Part shown: positions 53,177 to 63,180 of the stretch, one piece after another
How the letters are laid out: each line of letters starts with the position of its first letter
Numbering within the stretch: position 1 is the first letter of the stretch
DNA from: a virus
Reading direction: 5' to 3' (one strand)
Length of the DNA stretch: 64,000 bases
Virus record (IMG/VR): IMGVR_UViG_3300044695_006482
Coordinates: 1 to 64,000 of that record
The notes under the pieces: generated by a model
What the model saw: only the letters and a program-made list of their open reading frames with translations
What the model was told of the DNA's origin: nothing
Databases searched by the model: none
Position numbers and translations under genes: made by a program

Positions 53177-56100
53177 GTGGCTGATTTTCAGCTCAAAGTA
53201 ACGGCTGAGACTCAGAACGCTGAGAAGGACTTACGACGGCTAGATAAAACAGCAAATGAAGCGACGAAAGACAGGAAAATCAAACTAGATGTACCATCAA
53301 TCGGCCAAGTATCCAAAAACTTTTCTGACCTAAGTAAAAACCTTGAGACTGCTGCCAACGACATCAAGAAGTTCTATGGTGTTGCGCGGCAACTGCCCGG
53401 CATAGGGGCGCAGATACAGACTTACGAGAAGGCTGTAGCGGGGACAGCAAAGACTGCCAACGCCCTTGCTAGCAATACCAAAGCTGGCGAAATACTTACC
53501 CACAGCTTCGAAAAGGCAACAGGAGCCGTCGGAAAACTTGTCAACAATCTTGCCAAAGTAGGTTTCGCACTGTTTGGTATCAAAGAAATTGTCGGCGTTC
53601 TCCAGACTGCATTTGGCGGACTGTTCAACCAGACAATTGGGAGGGAGATAAAGTTACGTGAAACGATCCTAAAGACACAAACTACGCTTGCATCTACGGC
53701 AAAAGTATTTAGCAACGGCAAAGAGATAACTGATCCATATCAGAAGATCGTCAGTCTGACAGGTGCAGTCAGAAAGAACATCGACTCAATCCGAGAACGA
53801 TCGGTCGCCCTGGCTGGAGTCACATCGGGGGAAGTCATCGAAGTCTTCGGAATCGTGGCTACTCAGATTAGTCAGATCGGCGGAGGCTTGAAGGAAGCCG
53901 AGGACTTGGCGATCAACTTTGCAGCAGCACTGGGCACCTTTGGGATCCCGCTCTACCAAGCTCGCCAGGAGATCGGGTCGATCCTACGTGGTGACATCAC
54001 AATGGATTCATACCTGGCAAAGGCGCTGGGTATCACCAACGAAGACGTTGCAAAAGCAAAAACACAAGCAGGTGGACTGGTCAAGTTTCTTGAGGATAGG
54101 CTGGCTGCCGCTGTTGCTGGGCAAAAAATTGCAGCACAGGGTTTCTCTGGAATTGTTTCTAATATCAAAGATCTTGCCGAACTACTTGGGCAGCGATTCG
54201 GTGCTGCTTTGCTTGATCCGCTACTAAATGTACTAGCAGCCGTATTTGAAAATCTGTTCAGAATTAAAGAGCAGATTTTCGCCATTGCCGATGGCGCGGG
54301 TCAAGCATTCGGGCGTGTGGCAGCAATAGGTCGCGAGATACGTTCTCGTGCGGGGCTTGTCTCCCTAGGCGAGATCGGCCTGAAGGATGACTCTGGACAG
54401 AAAGCACTGAACGCCATCAAGGACGCAGTCCAGGACGTGACTGTGCTGGTCGAGGGCGCGGCCCAACGAGCAATTGGAGCAATCGCCCAGGCCATCCAGA
54501 CACTGAAACCCTCTGTGGTGACAGTTGCCGACGCATTCGTCCGTCTCGGCAAAGTCTTTATTGAAATTAAGGTCGACACGTTTGAATCGCTAGCCCGAGT
54601 TCTCGCCAATCTCATAACTCTAGCCACACCACTGCTGGCGACATTCACGACACTATTCAATCTGTATAGCCGCTTCCTGGATCTGCCGGTAATTCAGGAG
54701 TTTGCGAAGCTTGCAGCAACGATGAGTCTGCTAAAGCGCGCGGGCATGGATTTCATCACAAATGCAATCTTAATTGGCAATACTTTGTTTCGCGTTGTGA
54801 TTCCAGCTGTAGGCGCGCTCGGCACAGCCTTTGGAGTCGTCATCGGGGGGGTTGGAGCTGTCGTTCTCGCTCTCGGGAAACTAACACTAACCCTTGCGGG
54901 TCTGACAGCAGCTCTAGCTGGAGTTCCCGGAATTGCCGCGGGGGTTGCAAAGGCTCTAGTTGACGTGTCGAAGAACCTCGGTCAATCAGGACAACAGAGT
55001 GTTCAAGCCGGCAACAACATCAACACTTTGGCTGGGGGCTTTAAGAATCTAGGCGAAACCGCCAAACTAGCTGGCCTCAACATTGTCAAGTCGCTGGGCT
55101 GGACGCTATTGATTCAGGCCGCCGTAACGGTTGCGATAAATGCAGTCGGAGAATTCCAGAAGGCATCGGAGGACACCGCCCGCCAAAAAAGAGCTGAGCT
55201 GGCGTTGACGCGGCTGAGCAGTGTTTATAGAAATGTTGGAGATGATGCGGACTACGCAACTAAAGCTGCGCGTGACTTTGAACAACAGCTTACACAAGCT
55301 GAATACGGGCGGGCTATCGAAAGGCTTGAGGAGATACGCAAAAAACTGAATGATATGCGATACGAGGCGCAGATCGGCATTCAGACCTGGGGCGAGTTCT
55401 TTCGTATATTCGACTTAGGCAGAACGATACAACGCGCGCAGGGATTAAACCCGGTCTCAATTGATGCTGCAAAGCTGATCGGCGAAGAGAAGCGCCTGCG
55501 CGACTACCAGCGCAAGTATGAAGCCGATCAAGACAAACGAGAACTAGAGAAGAACATACAACTCCAGGCTGACAAGAGGGTCAATCTCGAGAAGGAGATC
55601 CGAGACCTGCAGCGGCAGCACCAAGATGAACTCTTCCAGCAGCGCCAGACCCTCGCCCAGAAGGAAGTCGAAATCTTCCGCGCCGCCGGCGAACTGCGCA
55701 TCTTCCAGATGGAGCAGGCGAACCAGAAGCTGATCGAAGGCGAGGAAGGTGCATCCCGCGCCGCCCTCGAGTCCCTCAACAACTACCTCTCGGTCCGCGA
55801 GCGCGGTGAGCTGGAAATTGAATCAGCTAAAAAGAACCTTGCAATAGAAATCGCCAATCTGGATAAACAAATTGCAGATTACAGGCTAGATAATGAAAAG
55901 AAAATTGCCGAAATACGAAAAAGAGCTGGTGATTACGAGAAAAACATCAGTGACTATAGGCGCCAGGTGGCTGGTCAAATCGCCGCGGGTAGCGGAGGAG
56001 GGGCTGCCACATTTGGTGCCACTGGCAATGTTAAGAATGCACCAGGGTGGGTCCACGGTCACTTCCAAACAAACACTGGTACACTCAACGATTTAATACA

Positions 56101-57976
56101 GGATGTCATACCTGTTCTCAAAGGACTTCTTGACCAGGGAATCCCGGTCGAGTTGTCGAGTGGTGTAAAAGTACAGGGAGGCAAAGACGACAATTACTAC
56201 AAGAGAATCCTCACAAGCGCGGCTCAGCAGCACAGACACAGCGGAGATGGTCGTTCCATTGACCTCTTCGTGCCCCAAGGCACCAAGGTGCCCGTACCTC
56301 TATCCGATGTTTCAGGACCCTCGGGCCGTGGTGGCATCAGCGGAGTGCTACCCGGCAGCGGTAAATCCTGGGTGGGGCACCTTGCCCCCGGATCCAAGGC
56401 TGGGGGTGCGGCCGCCGTGGCACCACCCCAAGCGCCTGATTTCTCTTCAGTCGCCGCCCCAGCTGTCGAAAAGTACGCCGCCGCTGTTCGCTCAGTAGCG
56501 TCCGCAATGGAGCGGCTGCGCGCACTGCAGGAAGCTCTCACCCAGGCGCGGACTGCCGCTGCTTTCACCGAGATCGCCAAGGCGGCCTTTCCACAGGTTC
56601 AAGTTGAGCAGTACCTAGACAAAGTCAACGAGTCAAAGCTTGCAATGACTCTGCTCAGCCAAGTCACAGAAGCGACTTATGATCCAGAGCGGTTGCAGCT
56701 GGCAGCCGAGTATCAGAACGAGATCAATATCAAACAACGTGAGTTTGACCAGATCTGGAGCAAGGCGCTTAATACGAAAGGCATACAGCAGCAGGAACTG
56801 AATCGCCTGCAGAATGAACTTAACGAGCGAAGCGCTAAGTACACCAAGGACTTGCAACAGCAGTACCAATACAAGTTGCAGCAACTGCAGTTGGATCGCC
56901 TACGCGCATCGCTTCAAGACTCGCTCAACCGAACCAAATCCTTAGGTGAATCCACACAAGACATCGAAACCCGCACACGCCGTGGACTCGAGGGAGTACG
57001 AGCTGAGCTGATCGACGCTGAGATCGCGAAGCGCGAGCTACGCCGTCGGCTCAACGAGGCACTCAAGAACGCCAACGGAGATCCTGGGTTGGAAGCCCAG
57101 GCCCGCTCAACCTTCAACAATGAGGCCGCTGCGATCGATGCCGAGGCCCTGGCCAAGATCGCAGCGAACAACCCGATCACCGGGCTGATGAGCCAGTGGA
57201 AGCGCGAGCTCACCGACACCAAGGCCATGGTGGCGAGCCTGGCGCAGACCATCCAGTCCGAGCTCGGCAGCGCCATGTCCAACGCCGTCAGCGGCGTGAT
57301 CAACGGCACCATGACGGTGCAGGAAGCCTTCGGCCAGATGTTCGCCAACATCGGCCGGGCCTTCATCGAGATGGCGACGCAGATGATCGCCAAGGCGCTG
57401 ATACTGCAGGTACTGGGGCTGTTCGCTGGCGGAGCTCCAGGCGGTGGTGGCGGTCTGAGCAAACTGTTTGGCGCCGGCGCACCCGCGGCAGTTGCCGGCG
57501 GCGGAATCTTCTCCGGTGCCGGACCCTTTCAATTCCGTGCCTCCGGCGGCCCCATCAGCGCCGGGCGCCCCTACATCGTCGGCGAGCGCGGCCCCGAGCT
57601 GGTCTTCCCCGGCGCCGACGGCTACGTCCTGCCAGCCGACCGCACGGCAGCTGCACTGGCGCAATCCCGCGCCGCCCTCGGGGGTGGGGGCAGCTCCGCG
57701 GCCAGCAGCAGCGCCTTCAGCGAGAACCGCGACGCGCTCAGTTCGGTCACATCCATGTCCCGAGAACGGCAAGTCGAACGCTGGCTCACGTCCGGTGCGG
57801 GCAGCACGGAGATCAAGTACAGCCGTGTTGGCTCTGGCGATCTGCCATTCGTGACCGAGCAGGACATGCTGCAGGCGACGAGGATTGCGGCGCAAGAAGG
57901 AGCCAAACTGGGTCAGCAGCGTACGTTGGCGGCCTTGCGTAACAATCCGGCTACACGCCGTTCAATCGGAGTGTGA
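53177..57976 (+). CDS. Tape measure protein
   Basis: 1599 aa from GTG. Extended helical protein (AETQNAEKDLRRLDKTANEA at the start; long coiled coils near 760-930). Membrane-like stretches near residues 550-600 (GALGTAFGVVIGGVGAVVLA) would form the DNA channel. Around 955-1080 lies a peptidase-like segment (GWVHGHFQTNTG, HRHSGDGRSIDLFVPQGTKV, GSGKSWVGHLAPG) resembling a degenerate M23 domain. The end carries GPELVFPGADGYVLP. It sets tail length and enters the cell with DNA. Part of this gene (53.2-56 kb) is more AT-rich than its neighbours. Confidence 0.92.
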   Translation: MADFQLKVTAETQNAEKDLRRLDKTANEATKDRKIKLDVPSIGQVSKNFSDLSKNLETAANDIKKFYGVARQLPGIGAQIQTYEKAVAGTAKTANALASNTKAGEILTHSFEKATGAVGKLVNNLAKVGFALFGIKEIVGVLQTAFGGLFNQTIGREIKLRETILKTQTTLASTAKVFSNGKEITDPYQKIVSLTGAVRKNIDSIRERSVALAGVTSGEVIEVFGIVATQISQIGGGLKEAEDLAINFAAALGTFGIPLYQARQEIGSILRGDITMDSYLAKALGITNEDVAKAKTQAGGLVKFLEDRLAAAVAGQKIAAQGFSGIVSNIKDLAELLGQRFGAALLDPLLNVLAAVFENLFRIKEQIFAIADGAGQAFGRVAAIGREIRSRAGLVSLGEIGLKDDSGQKALNAIKDAVQDVTVLVEGAAQRAIGAIAQAIQTLKPSVVTVADAFVRLGKVFIEIKVDTFESLARVLANLITLATPLLATFTTLFNLYSRFLDLPVIQEFAKLAATMSLLKRAGMDFITNAILIGNTLFRVVIPAVGALGTAFGVVIGGVGAVVLALGKLTLTLAGLTAALAGVPGIAAGVAKALVDVSKNLGQSGQQSVQAGNNINTLAGGFKNLGETAKLAGLNIVKSLGWTLLIQAAVTVAINAVGEFQKASEDTARQKRAELALTRLSSVYRNVGDDADYATKAARDFEQQLTQAEYGRAIERLEEIRKKLNDMRYEAQIGIQTWGEFFRIFDLGRTIQRAQGLNPVSIDAAKLIGEEKRLRDYQRKYEADQDKRELEKNIQLQADKRVNLEKEIRDLQRQHQDELFQQRQTLAQKEVEIFRAAGELRIFQMEQANQKLIEGEEGASRAALESLNNYLSVRERGELEIESAKKNLAIEIANLDKQIADYRLDNEKKIAEIRKRAGDYEKNISDYRRQVAGQIAAGSGGGAATFGATGNVKNAPGWVHGHFQTNTGTLNDLIQDVIPVLKGLLDQGIPVELSSGVKVQGGKDDNYYKRILTSAAQQHRHSGDGRSIDLFVPQGTKVPVPLSDVSGPSGRGGISGVLPGSGKSWVGHLAPGSKAGGAAAVAPPQAPDFSSVAAPAVEKYAAAVRSVASAMERLRALQEALTQARTAAAFTEIAKAAFPQVQVEQYLDKVNESKLAMTLLSQVTEATYDPERLQLAAEYQNEINIKQREFDQIWSKALNTKGIQQQELNRLQNELNERSAKYTKDLQQQYQYKLQQLQLDRLRASLQDSLNRTKSLGESTQDIETRTRRGLEGVRAELIDAEIAKRELRRRLNEALKNANGDPGLEAQARSTFNNEAAAIDAEALAKIAANNPITGLMSQWKRELTDTKAMVASLAQTIQSELGSAMSNAVSGVINGTMTVQEAFGQMFANIGRAFIEMATQMIAKALILQVLGLFAGGAPGGGGGLSKLFGAGAPAAVAGGGIFSGAGPFQFRASGGPISAGRPYIVGERGPELVFPGADGYVLPADRTAAALAQSRAALGGGGSSAASSSAFSENRDALSSVTSMSRERQVERWLTSGAGSTEIKYSRVGSGDLPFVTEQDMLQATRIAAQEGAKLGQQRTLAALRNNPATRRSIGV

Positions 57977-57978
57977 TC

Positions 57979-58452
57979 ATGAGCGAGATCGCCATAGGGA
58001 CATACATCAACTTTCAACTTTCAGAAGGCGTTGAAACAGGCTACGCATTTCAGAATTTTCACTCGCAACAAACCCGCCCGTACGAAGGGGTCGATTACGT
58101 GTACGCCGGCTTTGGCTTTAGTGGTACAAGCGTAGACCTGCAAGGCAGCAACATTCGGGCACAGCTAGTTTTCGCAGTCTCACAACTCATCCTCAACTTT
58201 GTCCAGCAAGCCGCAGATGACCGCTGGATCATCCGCATTCGTACTGTGTGGCTCGATCCGGACTCGCTAGAAGAAACATCGACGTTCATGGAAGAGACAT
58301 ACCAAATAACCGGTTTTCAGCATGATGGGATCCGACTTGCAATGGATCTTGGCAGTCCACTCGATGCTGTTTCAGGTCAATCACCGCGGCGTACACTGAC
58401 TCAGTACCTTGTCGGCTCATTGCCGGCTACAGGCCAGATTTCGTTTGTGTGA
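57979..58452 (+). CDS. Tail tip-associated protein
   Basis: 157 aa from ATG 57979. TYINFQLSEGVETGYAFQNF then YEGVDYVYAGFGFSGTSVDL, QLVFAVSQLILNFVQQAADD and YQITGFQHDGIRLAMDLGSP. The position (after tape measure, before the giant tip protein) corresponds to the gpM/gpL-like minor tail proteins. An all-beta adaptor role is inferred. Confidence 0.65.
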   Translation: MSEIAIGTYINFQLSEGVETGYAFQNFHSQQTRPYEGVDYVYAGFGFSGTSVDLQGSNIRAQLVFAVSQLILNFVQQAADDRWIIRIRTVWLDPDSLEETSTFMEETYQITGFQHDGIRLAMDLGSPLDAVSGQSPRRTLTQYLVGSLPATGQISFV

Positions 58453-61400
58453 TGCTCAATCCGGGCGGCCACCAGATTGTTCTTTTGCCACAAGATCGCG
58501 ATCTAATCGCAGTACTTGGCTGCACCGAGGCAGAATATCGCGCATTCGTAAAGCACTGCTATAAGCACAGCAGAATTGAGCCAGGGAAGCCGGTCAACTT
58601 CCTCATAATTCCATTCCTAATTCAGCTAGTAATTGGGATAGCTCTATCCGTAGTAGCAAGCCTTCTGTTTCGCCCGAAGCTGGCGGGCGGGCGGCCCGCC
58701 GAGATCCGGCAGAGCTCACTGCCCGGCCAGAACGTAGTCGGCCGCTCCGAGTACGCCCCCAAGGCCGGTTTCGACTCGCTACAGAACGTCGTAGAGATCG
58801 GTTCCACAATTCCACTGGTTTACGCCAAGCGCGAGACCATCGATGGTGTGACCTACGGCGGAGTGCGGGTTAACACCAACTTGCTCTGGAGCCAAATGCT
58901 GTCACTAGGTGGCAGCCAGATGCTGCGAGCCGTATTCCTGATCGCCGAGGGCGGAGTCGGCGCAATCGATCCCACCCAGTTCGCATTCGGCGATAACGTC
59001 CTCGGTGGTTACGATCTTGGCACTGCGAATGCCGCAAGTAGCCGCGTGACGTTCTACGTGTCGCGTGACGGTGGCCGACTCACCAATGCAGACTGGATCG
59101 CTGGTCGGTCTCCTGCAAATGACATCGGCAACGCCCAGAACAATGGTGGCACCGATGTGTTCCAGATTGTCGGACTGAATGGTGCTTGGGCTACCGACTT
59201 CTCCTACGCGTTCAAGCCCTCGACGCAGACGCAGTTCGGCGTCTATTCACTACTAGGCAACGGTCTCGCATTTCGCGTTAATCCAGCGCTGCGCCCCGCT
59301 GTACAAGTAAAGACCGAACCCTCGGGCAAACAAGATACACGACTCGTCTGCGAGCCTGACGGGGTCTCACAGGCTCAACGCGACAAGTACAACACACTCT
59401 TCGCAAGCCGCGGGGGTGTAACTGCCAAGAATGGAGTCGGCTTTAGCGGCACGACAACATTTGCGATAGGTGACACGATCGCCTACACCCTCGATTCCAG
59501 CAGCGAAGCAAACCGAGTCTTTATCGGTGTCCAATCAGGCCCATACCACCAAGAGACCTGTCGCGATGTCGCGCAAACGGTCTCCGGCCGCCAGCGTGGG
59601 TGGGACGATGCCCTGAGCGCCGGTGAGCTGTACCGGTTCGGCAGCGCGCTCTTCGTCTGCGAAGCCCGCAGCCCGAACGACGAAATCTTCGCCTCCGAGA
59701 TCGATAACGAACCCATCGGCGGTGGCCAGTCCATGTCGTACACGCTGCGCTGCGTCAGAGCAGGCGTAGCTGTACTGAATGGCACAAGCGGAACACTAAC
59801 AGCCACTAACACCTCTCATCTACTAAAAGTCGCCATCGCTGGCTTTGCCATCCCCCGCGCGGCCCAGATCGTCGAGATCGGCCTCCGCAGCAGCCTCGGG
59901 ATCCGAATCAGCGGGCTGTGCAACTTCCGCGACTCGCTCAGCCAGACCGAGATCGATGGCAGGGCCTGTTCCTACTTCAACGGTCGGGTCTACGCCCCCG
60001 GTCAAAGCCTCGAACTCAGCACGTATCAATCCGGCTCATTCAGCGGCTCTGAAACGCGCTACGCCTTCTTCAAGATCGGCTACCGCATTGCCGGTAGCGA
60101 CGCGGACTTCGTGTACCTCGACCAATGCTTTGGCGCCCGCAGCCTGACACAGCAGGCCGTCTACAACTACATCCGGCTGCAGATGCCATCTGTGCAGCGC
60201 TGGGAGTTCCGGATCGAGCCCGTGAGCGGCTGGGAGGTACGCAGCAACGTGAGCTTCGCCAGCGGCAGCCTGGAAGTCCTGGACGCCCGGATCAGCGGCA
60301 TCCGCACCGTCAGTTCGGGTAGCGGTGCCAACATCGTCACCGTGGCCTACAGCGGCGAGCCTGTCGCGCGCACGCAAGACACCTTCGCGGTTGCGGCGAC
60401 CAGGGATAAGGGGCTCGGCGTGGCCCTTGCCGACAGCGGGGACTACGCCGACGCCTGGGGCAAGCTCGCGGAGGCATTCGTCTTTGAAGAGGTCCAGAGC
60501 TCAGCGCGCAGCCCCGAGCACGAAGTGGTGTATGTGAACCTGCTAGCTGGTAATCCCAACGTACCGAACTACGACAATATCGCACTTGTGGGGGTGAACC
60601 TCCGCAGCAGCACTGAGTTCAGTCAGTTGAATCAACTGTCTGTTTACGTCAACGAAGGAATCAACAGTGTCCATACTTTTCCAGAAGTCTTTCAAGATCA
60701 GCTCACGAACACACGCTACGGCGTCGGTTCAATACTGAGTCCCGAACTGATTGACGGTGAAGCATTCGACTTCTGTGCTCAATGGACCCGCGACCGCCGC
60801 TACTTCTTCGACGGCGCAATCGCGCAGCCAATTAACTTGCGCCAGTGGGGCAGTCAGACAGCAGGCTACTTCCTACTGGATCTTGTCATACGCAATGGAA
60901 AGTTCTCGCTGCAGCCTGCGGTCTACTTCAATCAGCCTGAAACAATCACCGGCATGTACACCGCCGGCAACATCATCGAGGACTCGTTCGAATTCACCTA
61001 CGCCGAGGTCGATCAACGCATCCCCAAACGCGTCTCAGTCAAGTGGCGCCAGGAAAAAGCCAGCGGGGACAGCACGACGAAAGGATTGTTCCCCGTCATC
61101 CGCGAGGTCACTGTCCGCGAAATCGGAACCCCCGAGAACGCACCACTCGAGAGCATCGATCTCTCTGACTTCGCTACCAGCGAAATCCACGCAATTGATG
61201 TAGCCAAGTACTTCTGCCGCGGGAGCCGACTGATCACGCACTCGGTGCGCTTCAAGACCGTTCCGACGCAGGCCGCCCTCGAGATCGGACGCTGTTTCAA
61301 GCTCGGGCTCGAGACGAGCGCTTACCTGCAGCCAAATAACGGGGCAATTGATAGCAAAGGGAAGGTGACAACGGTAGAACCGCTCGCTGACGGCGCCTAC

Positions 61401-62408
61401 GAGGTACTGCTGTGGAACGGGTCTACAAGTGAAATCATCGAAACCGAGCTGAATGTAGTCAATCAAGCTACCAGTCAGTACACCAACGCAGTCTTCTGTG
61501 TCAAACAAGGCAGCACTGAAACGCGCGCCTACAAGGTGCAGTCGCTTGGGTTTGATGAAGACGGAAACATTCAAGTAGAAGCAGTCTACTTCCCACTAAA
61601 CGAGCAAGACTTCAGTCTAATCACAATCGGCTGGGATGCTGAAACCAACTGGATAATTGAGGGACGTATCGGGACGAGCGAGAACACAGGTACGACCGTG
61701 AGCACGTTCACAGGCGTTCAAATAACAGGAAAAAACAGCACCATTGTTGGCGCTCCGTCGAGCTACAGCGCTCTGGTGAGTGGGGGCGCCGGGACCTACA
61801 CCTACCTCTGGACTGGTTCCGGCGTGACGTTCGGAAGCCCAACTGCAGCGTCCACCACAGTCACGGCCACCAGTGCAGGGGTCCGCACAATTACGTGTAC
61901 GGTGACGCGTGGTGCAACGACAATCGCGGCGACAAAGACAATTACGGCAATAGCATCAACCACTATTGGAACAATTGGCGCGGTGACACTCACAGGTAGC
62001 ACCGCAGTGGCAATCAACACAGCGACTGCCTACACGGCGACGTATGTCAACAAGCCGGTTGCCACAACTGCTGGATCATTCACCGTCGGTCAGCAGTATC
62101 AAATAGTCACTGTTGGCACGACAAACTTCACAACGATCGGCGCCGCAAGCAACACGGTGGGTGTGGTCTTCACCGCAACTGCAGTGGGGTCAGGTACAGG
62201 GACCGCCGACTCGCTCGGTGCTGCTTTTGTCAACTGGACTTGGACCTCGAACACATCCGGTGCATCCGCGTCAATCACGAACTCCAACGCCCCGAGAGCG
62301 ACAGTCACTTTCGATGTGGCCGGCACCTATACAGTGAGGTGCACGATCAGCTCGCCGACTGCTAGCGATAGCCCGCAGACGCAAACCCGCACAGTGACCG
62401 TGACATGA
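58452..62408 (+). CDS. Central tail tip / host specificity protein
   Basis: 1318 aa from ATG (a GTG 3 bp earlier is possible). An N-terminal part with a membrane-like helix (PFLIQLVIGIALSVVASLLF) and IPLVYAKRETIDGVTYGGVR, YVSRDGGRLTNADW, then fibronectin-like and tip domains (FRIEPVSGWEVRSNV, FCAQWTRDRRYFFDGAIAQP, RGSRLITHSVRFKT) like gpJ. The C-terminal 220 residues are PKD/Ig-like (GAGTYTYLWTGSGVTFGSPT), interrupted by an inserted motif (GSFTVGQQYQIVTVGTTNFT, TIGAASNTVGVVFTATAVGS) typical of cyanophage structural proteins. Binds the host surface and opens the tail. Confidence 0.85.
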   Translation: MLNPGGHQIVLLPQDRDLIAVLGCTEAEYRAFVKHCYKHSRIEPGKPVNFLIIPFLIQLVIGIALSVVASLLFRPKLAGGRPAEIRQSSLPGQNVVGRSEYAPKAGFDSLQNVVEIGSTIPLVYAKRETIDGVTYGGVRVNTNLLWSQMLSLGGSQMLRAVFLIAEGGVGAIDPTQFAFGDNVLGGYDLGTANAASSRVTFYVSRDGGRLTNADWIAGRSPANDIGNAQNNGGTDVFQIVGLNGAWATDFSYAFKPSTQTQFGVYSLLGNGLAFRVNPALRPAVQVKTEPSGKQDTRLVCEPDGVSQAQRDKYNTLFASRGGVTAKNGVGFSGTTTFAIGDTIAYTLDSSSEANRVFIGVQSGPYHQETCRDVAQTVSGRQRGWDDALSAGELYRFGSALFVCEARSPNDEIFASEIDNEPIGGGQSMSYTLRCVRAGVAVLNGTSGTLTATNTSHLLKVAIAGFAIPRAAQIVEIGLRSSLGIRISGLCNFRDSLSQTEIDGRACSYFNGRVYAPGQSLELSTYQSGSFSGSETRYAFFKIGYRIAGSDADFVYLDQCFGARSLTQQAVYNYIRLQMPSVQRWEFRIEPVSGWEVRSNVSFASGSLEVLDARISGIRTVSSGSGANIVTVAYSGEPVARTQDTFAVAATRDKGLGVALADSGDYADAWGKLAEAFVFEEVQSSARSPEHEVVYVNLLAGNPNVPNYDNIALVGVNLRSSTEFSQLNQLSVYVNEGINSVHTFPEVFQDQLTNTRYGVGSILSPELIDGEAFDFCAQWTRDRRYFFDGAIAQPINLRQWGSQTAGYFLLDLVIRNGKFSLQPAVYFNQPETITGMYTAGNIIEDSFEFTYAEVDQRIPKRVSVKWRQEKASGDSTTKGLFPVIREVTVREIGTPENAPLESIDLSDFATSEIHAIDVAKYFCRGSRLITHSVRFKTVPTQAALEIGRCFKLGLETSAYLQPNNGAIDSKGKVTTVEPLADGAYEVLLWNGSTSEIIETELNVVNQATSQYTNAVFCVKQGSTETRAYKVQSLGFDEDGNIQVEAVYFPLNEQDFSLITIGWDAETNWIIEGRIGTSENTGTTVSTFTGVQITGKNSTIVGAPSSYSALVSGGAGTYTYLWTGSGVTFGSPTAASTTVTATSAGVRTITCTVTRGATTIAATKTITAIASTTIGTIGAVTLTGSTAVAINTATAYTATYVNKPVATTAGSFTVGQQYQIVTVGTTNFTTIGAASNTVGVVFTATAVGSGTGTADSLGAAFVNWTWTSNTSGASASITNSNAPRATVTFDVAGTYTVRCTISSPTASDSPQTQTRTVTVT

Positions 62409-62785
62409 CGAACTTCCCAGCGCTGGTCCCAACGTCACGCTCGGTTACGCAAGGTCAGTACCCGGTCAAGCGCTTCACCAGCATCGCAGGCACGGGCACG
62501 ACGCGGGCCTACGGGAGTCAGCCATTCGGCGCCTCACTCGAGGTGGAATTCGGCAACGTGCCCGATCTGCAGGCTCTGGCCGTCGTCACCTGCTACGAGA
62601 GCGCACGAGGTAGTTACGCTTCACTCTCGCTTCCCATCACTATCTGGGACGGCATGGATGACTTGCTCCGAGAGCAGCTCGAACGTGATTACACATGGCG
62701 CTTCTCCGAGCAGCCGCGGATTACCTCGGTGCGTCCGGGCATCAGCAGCGTTACTGTGCGCCTGGAGGGTATGCGTGACGGCTGA
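62405..62785 (+). CDS. Minor tail protein
   Basis: 126 aa, start overlapping the tip protein's stop (ATGA). PALVPTSRSVTQGQYPVKRF then AYGSQPFGASLEVEFGNVPD, TIWDGMDDLLREQLERDYTW and RFSEQPRITSVRPGISSVTV. A small beta/alpha protein common downstream of tip genes in cyanosiphoviruses. Its stop overlaps the next ATG. Confidence 0.65.
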   Translation: MTNFPALVPTSRSVTQGQYPVKRFTSIAGTGTTRAYGSQPFGASLEVEFGNVPDLQALAVVTCYESARGSYASLSLPITIWDGMDDLLREQLERDYTWRFSEQPRITSVRPGISSVTVRLEGMRDG

Positions 62786-63180
62786 TGGCTGTTCTGACAG
62801 GAAGCAACGGAGAACTTCGCTATCAGGGGTTGCGAGTCGGCAAATGTCGCAACTTCTCGCTGGACATCAGTCGAGATGCCCTCGAGACGACCGCGATGGG
62901 TGTCTACGACAGGACGTACGTTGAAGGGCTGAGAGGTGCGACAGGCTCAGCAACGATTATCTACGACAGAGACAACGTCGCAACACGTGCAGTTCTAAAC
63001 TCGATCTTCCGCAACGATGATGGTGCGCAGAACGTCGGTTTTGTCCTGAACACTGCTTCTGGCATCGAACTTAGTGTCGAAGCTCTCGTCACTAGCGTTA
63101 GTGCTCCTGTCAGCGTCGGTGAAGTGATCGCCTGCTCATTGAACTTCCAGGTCTCCGGCCCGATCGAAGGTGAGTTCTAA
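62785..63180 (+). CDS. Tail tube-like protein (second copy)
   Basis: 131 aa. GELRYQGLRVGKCRNFSLDI then SRDALETTAMGVYDRTYVEG, LRGATGSATIIYDRDN and SVGEVIACSLNFQVSGPIEG. The ETTAMG-x-Y-x(5)-GLRGATGSATI segment is the tail-tube fold signature. As the main tube gene is at 50897, this one probably forms a distal ring or spike base. ATG overlaps the prior stop. Confidence 0.7.
   Translation: MAVLTGSNGELRYQGLRVGKCRNFSLDISRDALETTAMGVYDRTYVEGLRGATGSATIIYDRDNVATRAVLNSIFRNDDGAQNVGFVLNTASGIELSVEALVTSVSAPVSVGEVIACSLNFQVSGPIEGEF

Noticed and set aside
58449-62408. Thr-rich repeats at the end of the tip protein as a separate gene
   Set aside because: They are in frame and form PKD/Ig-like domains; no start or ribosome site inside.
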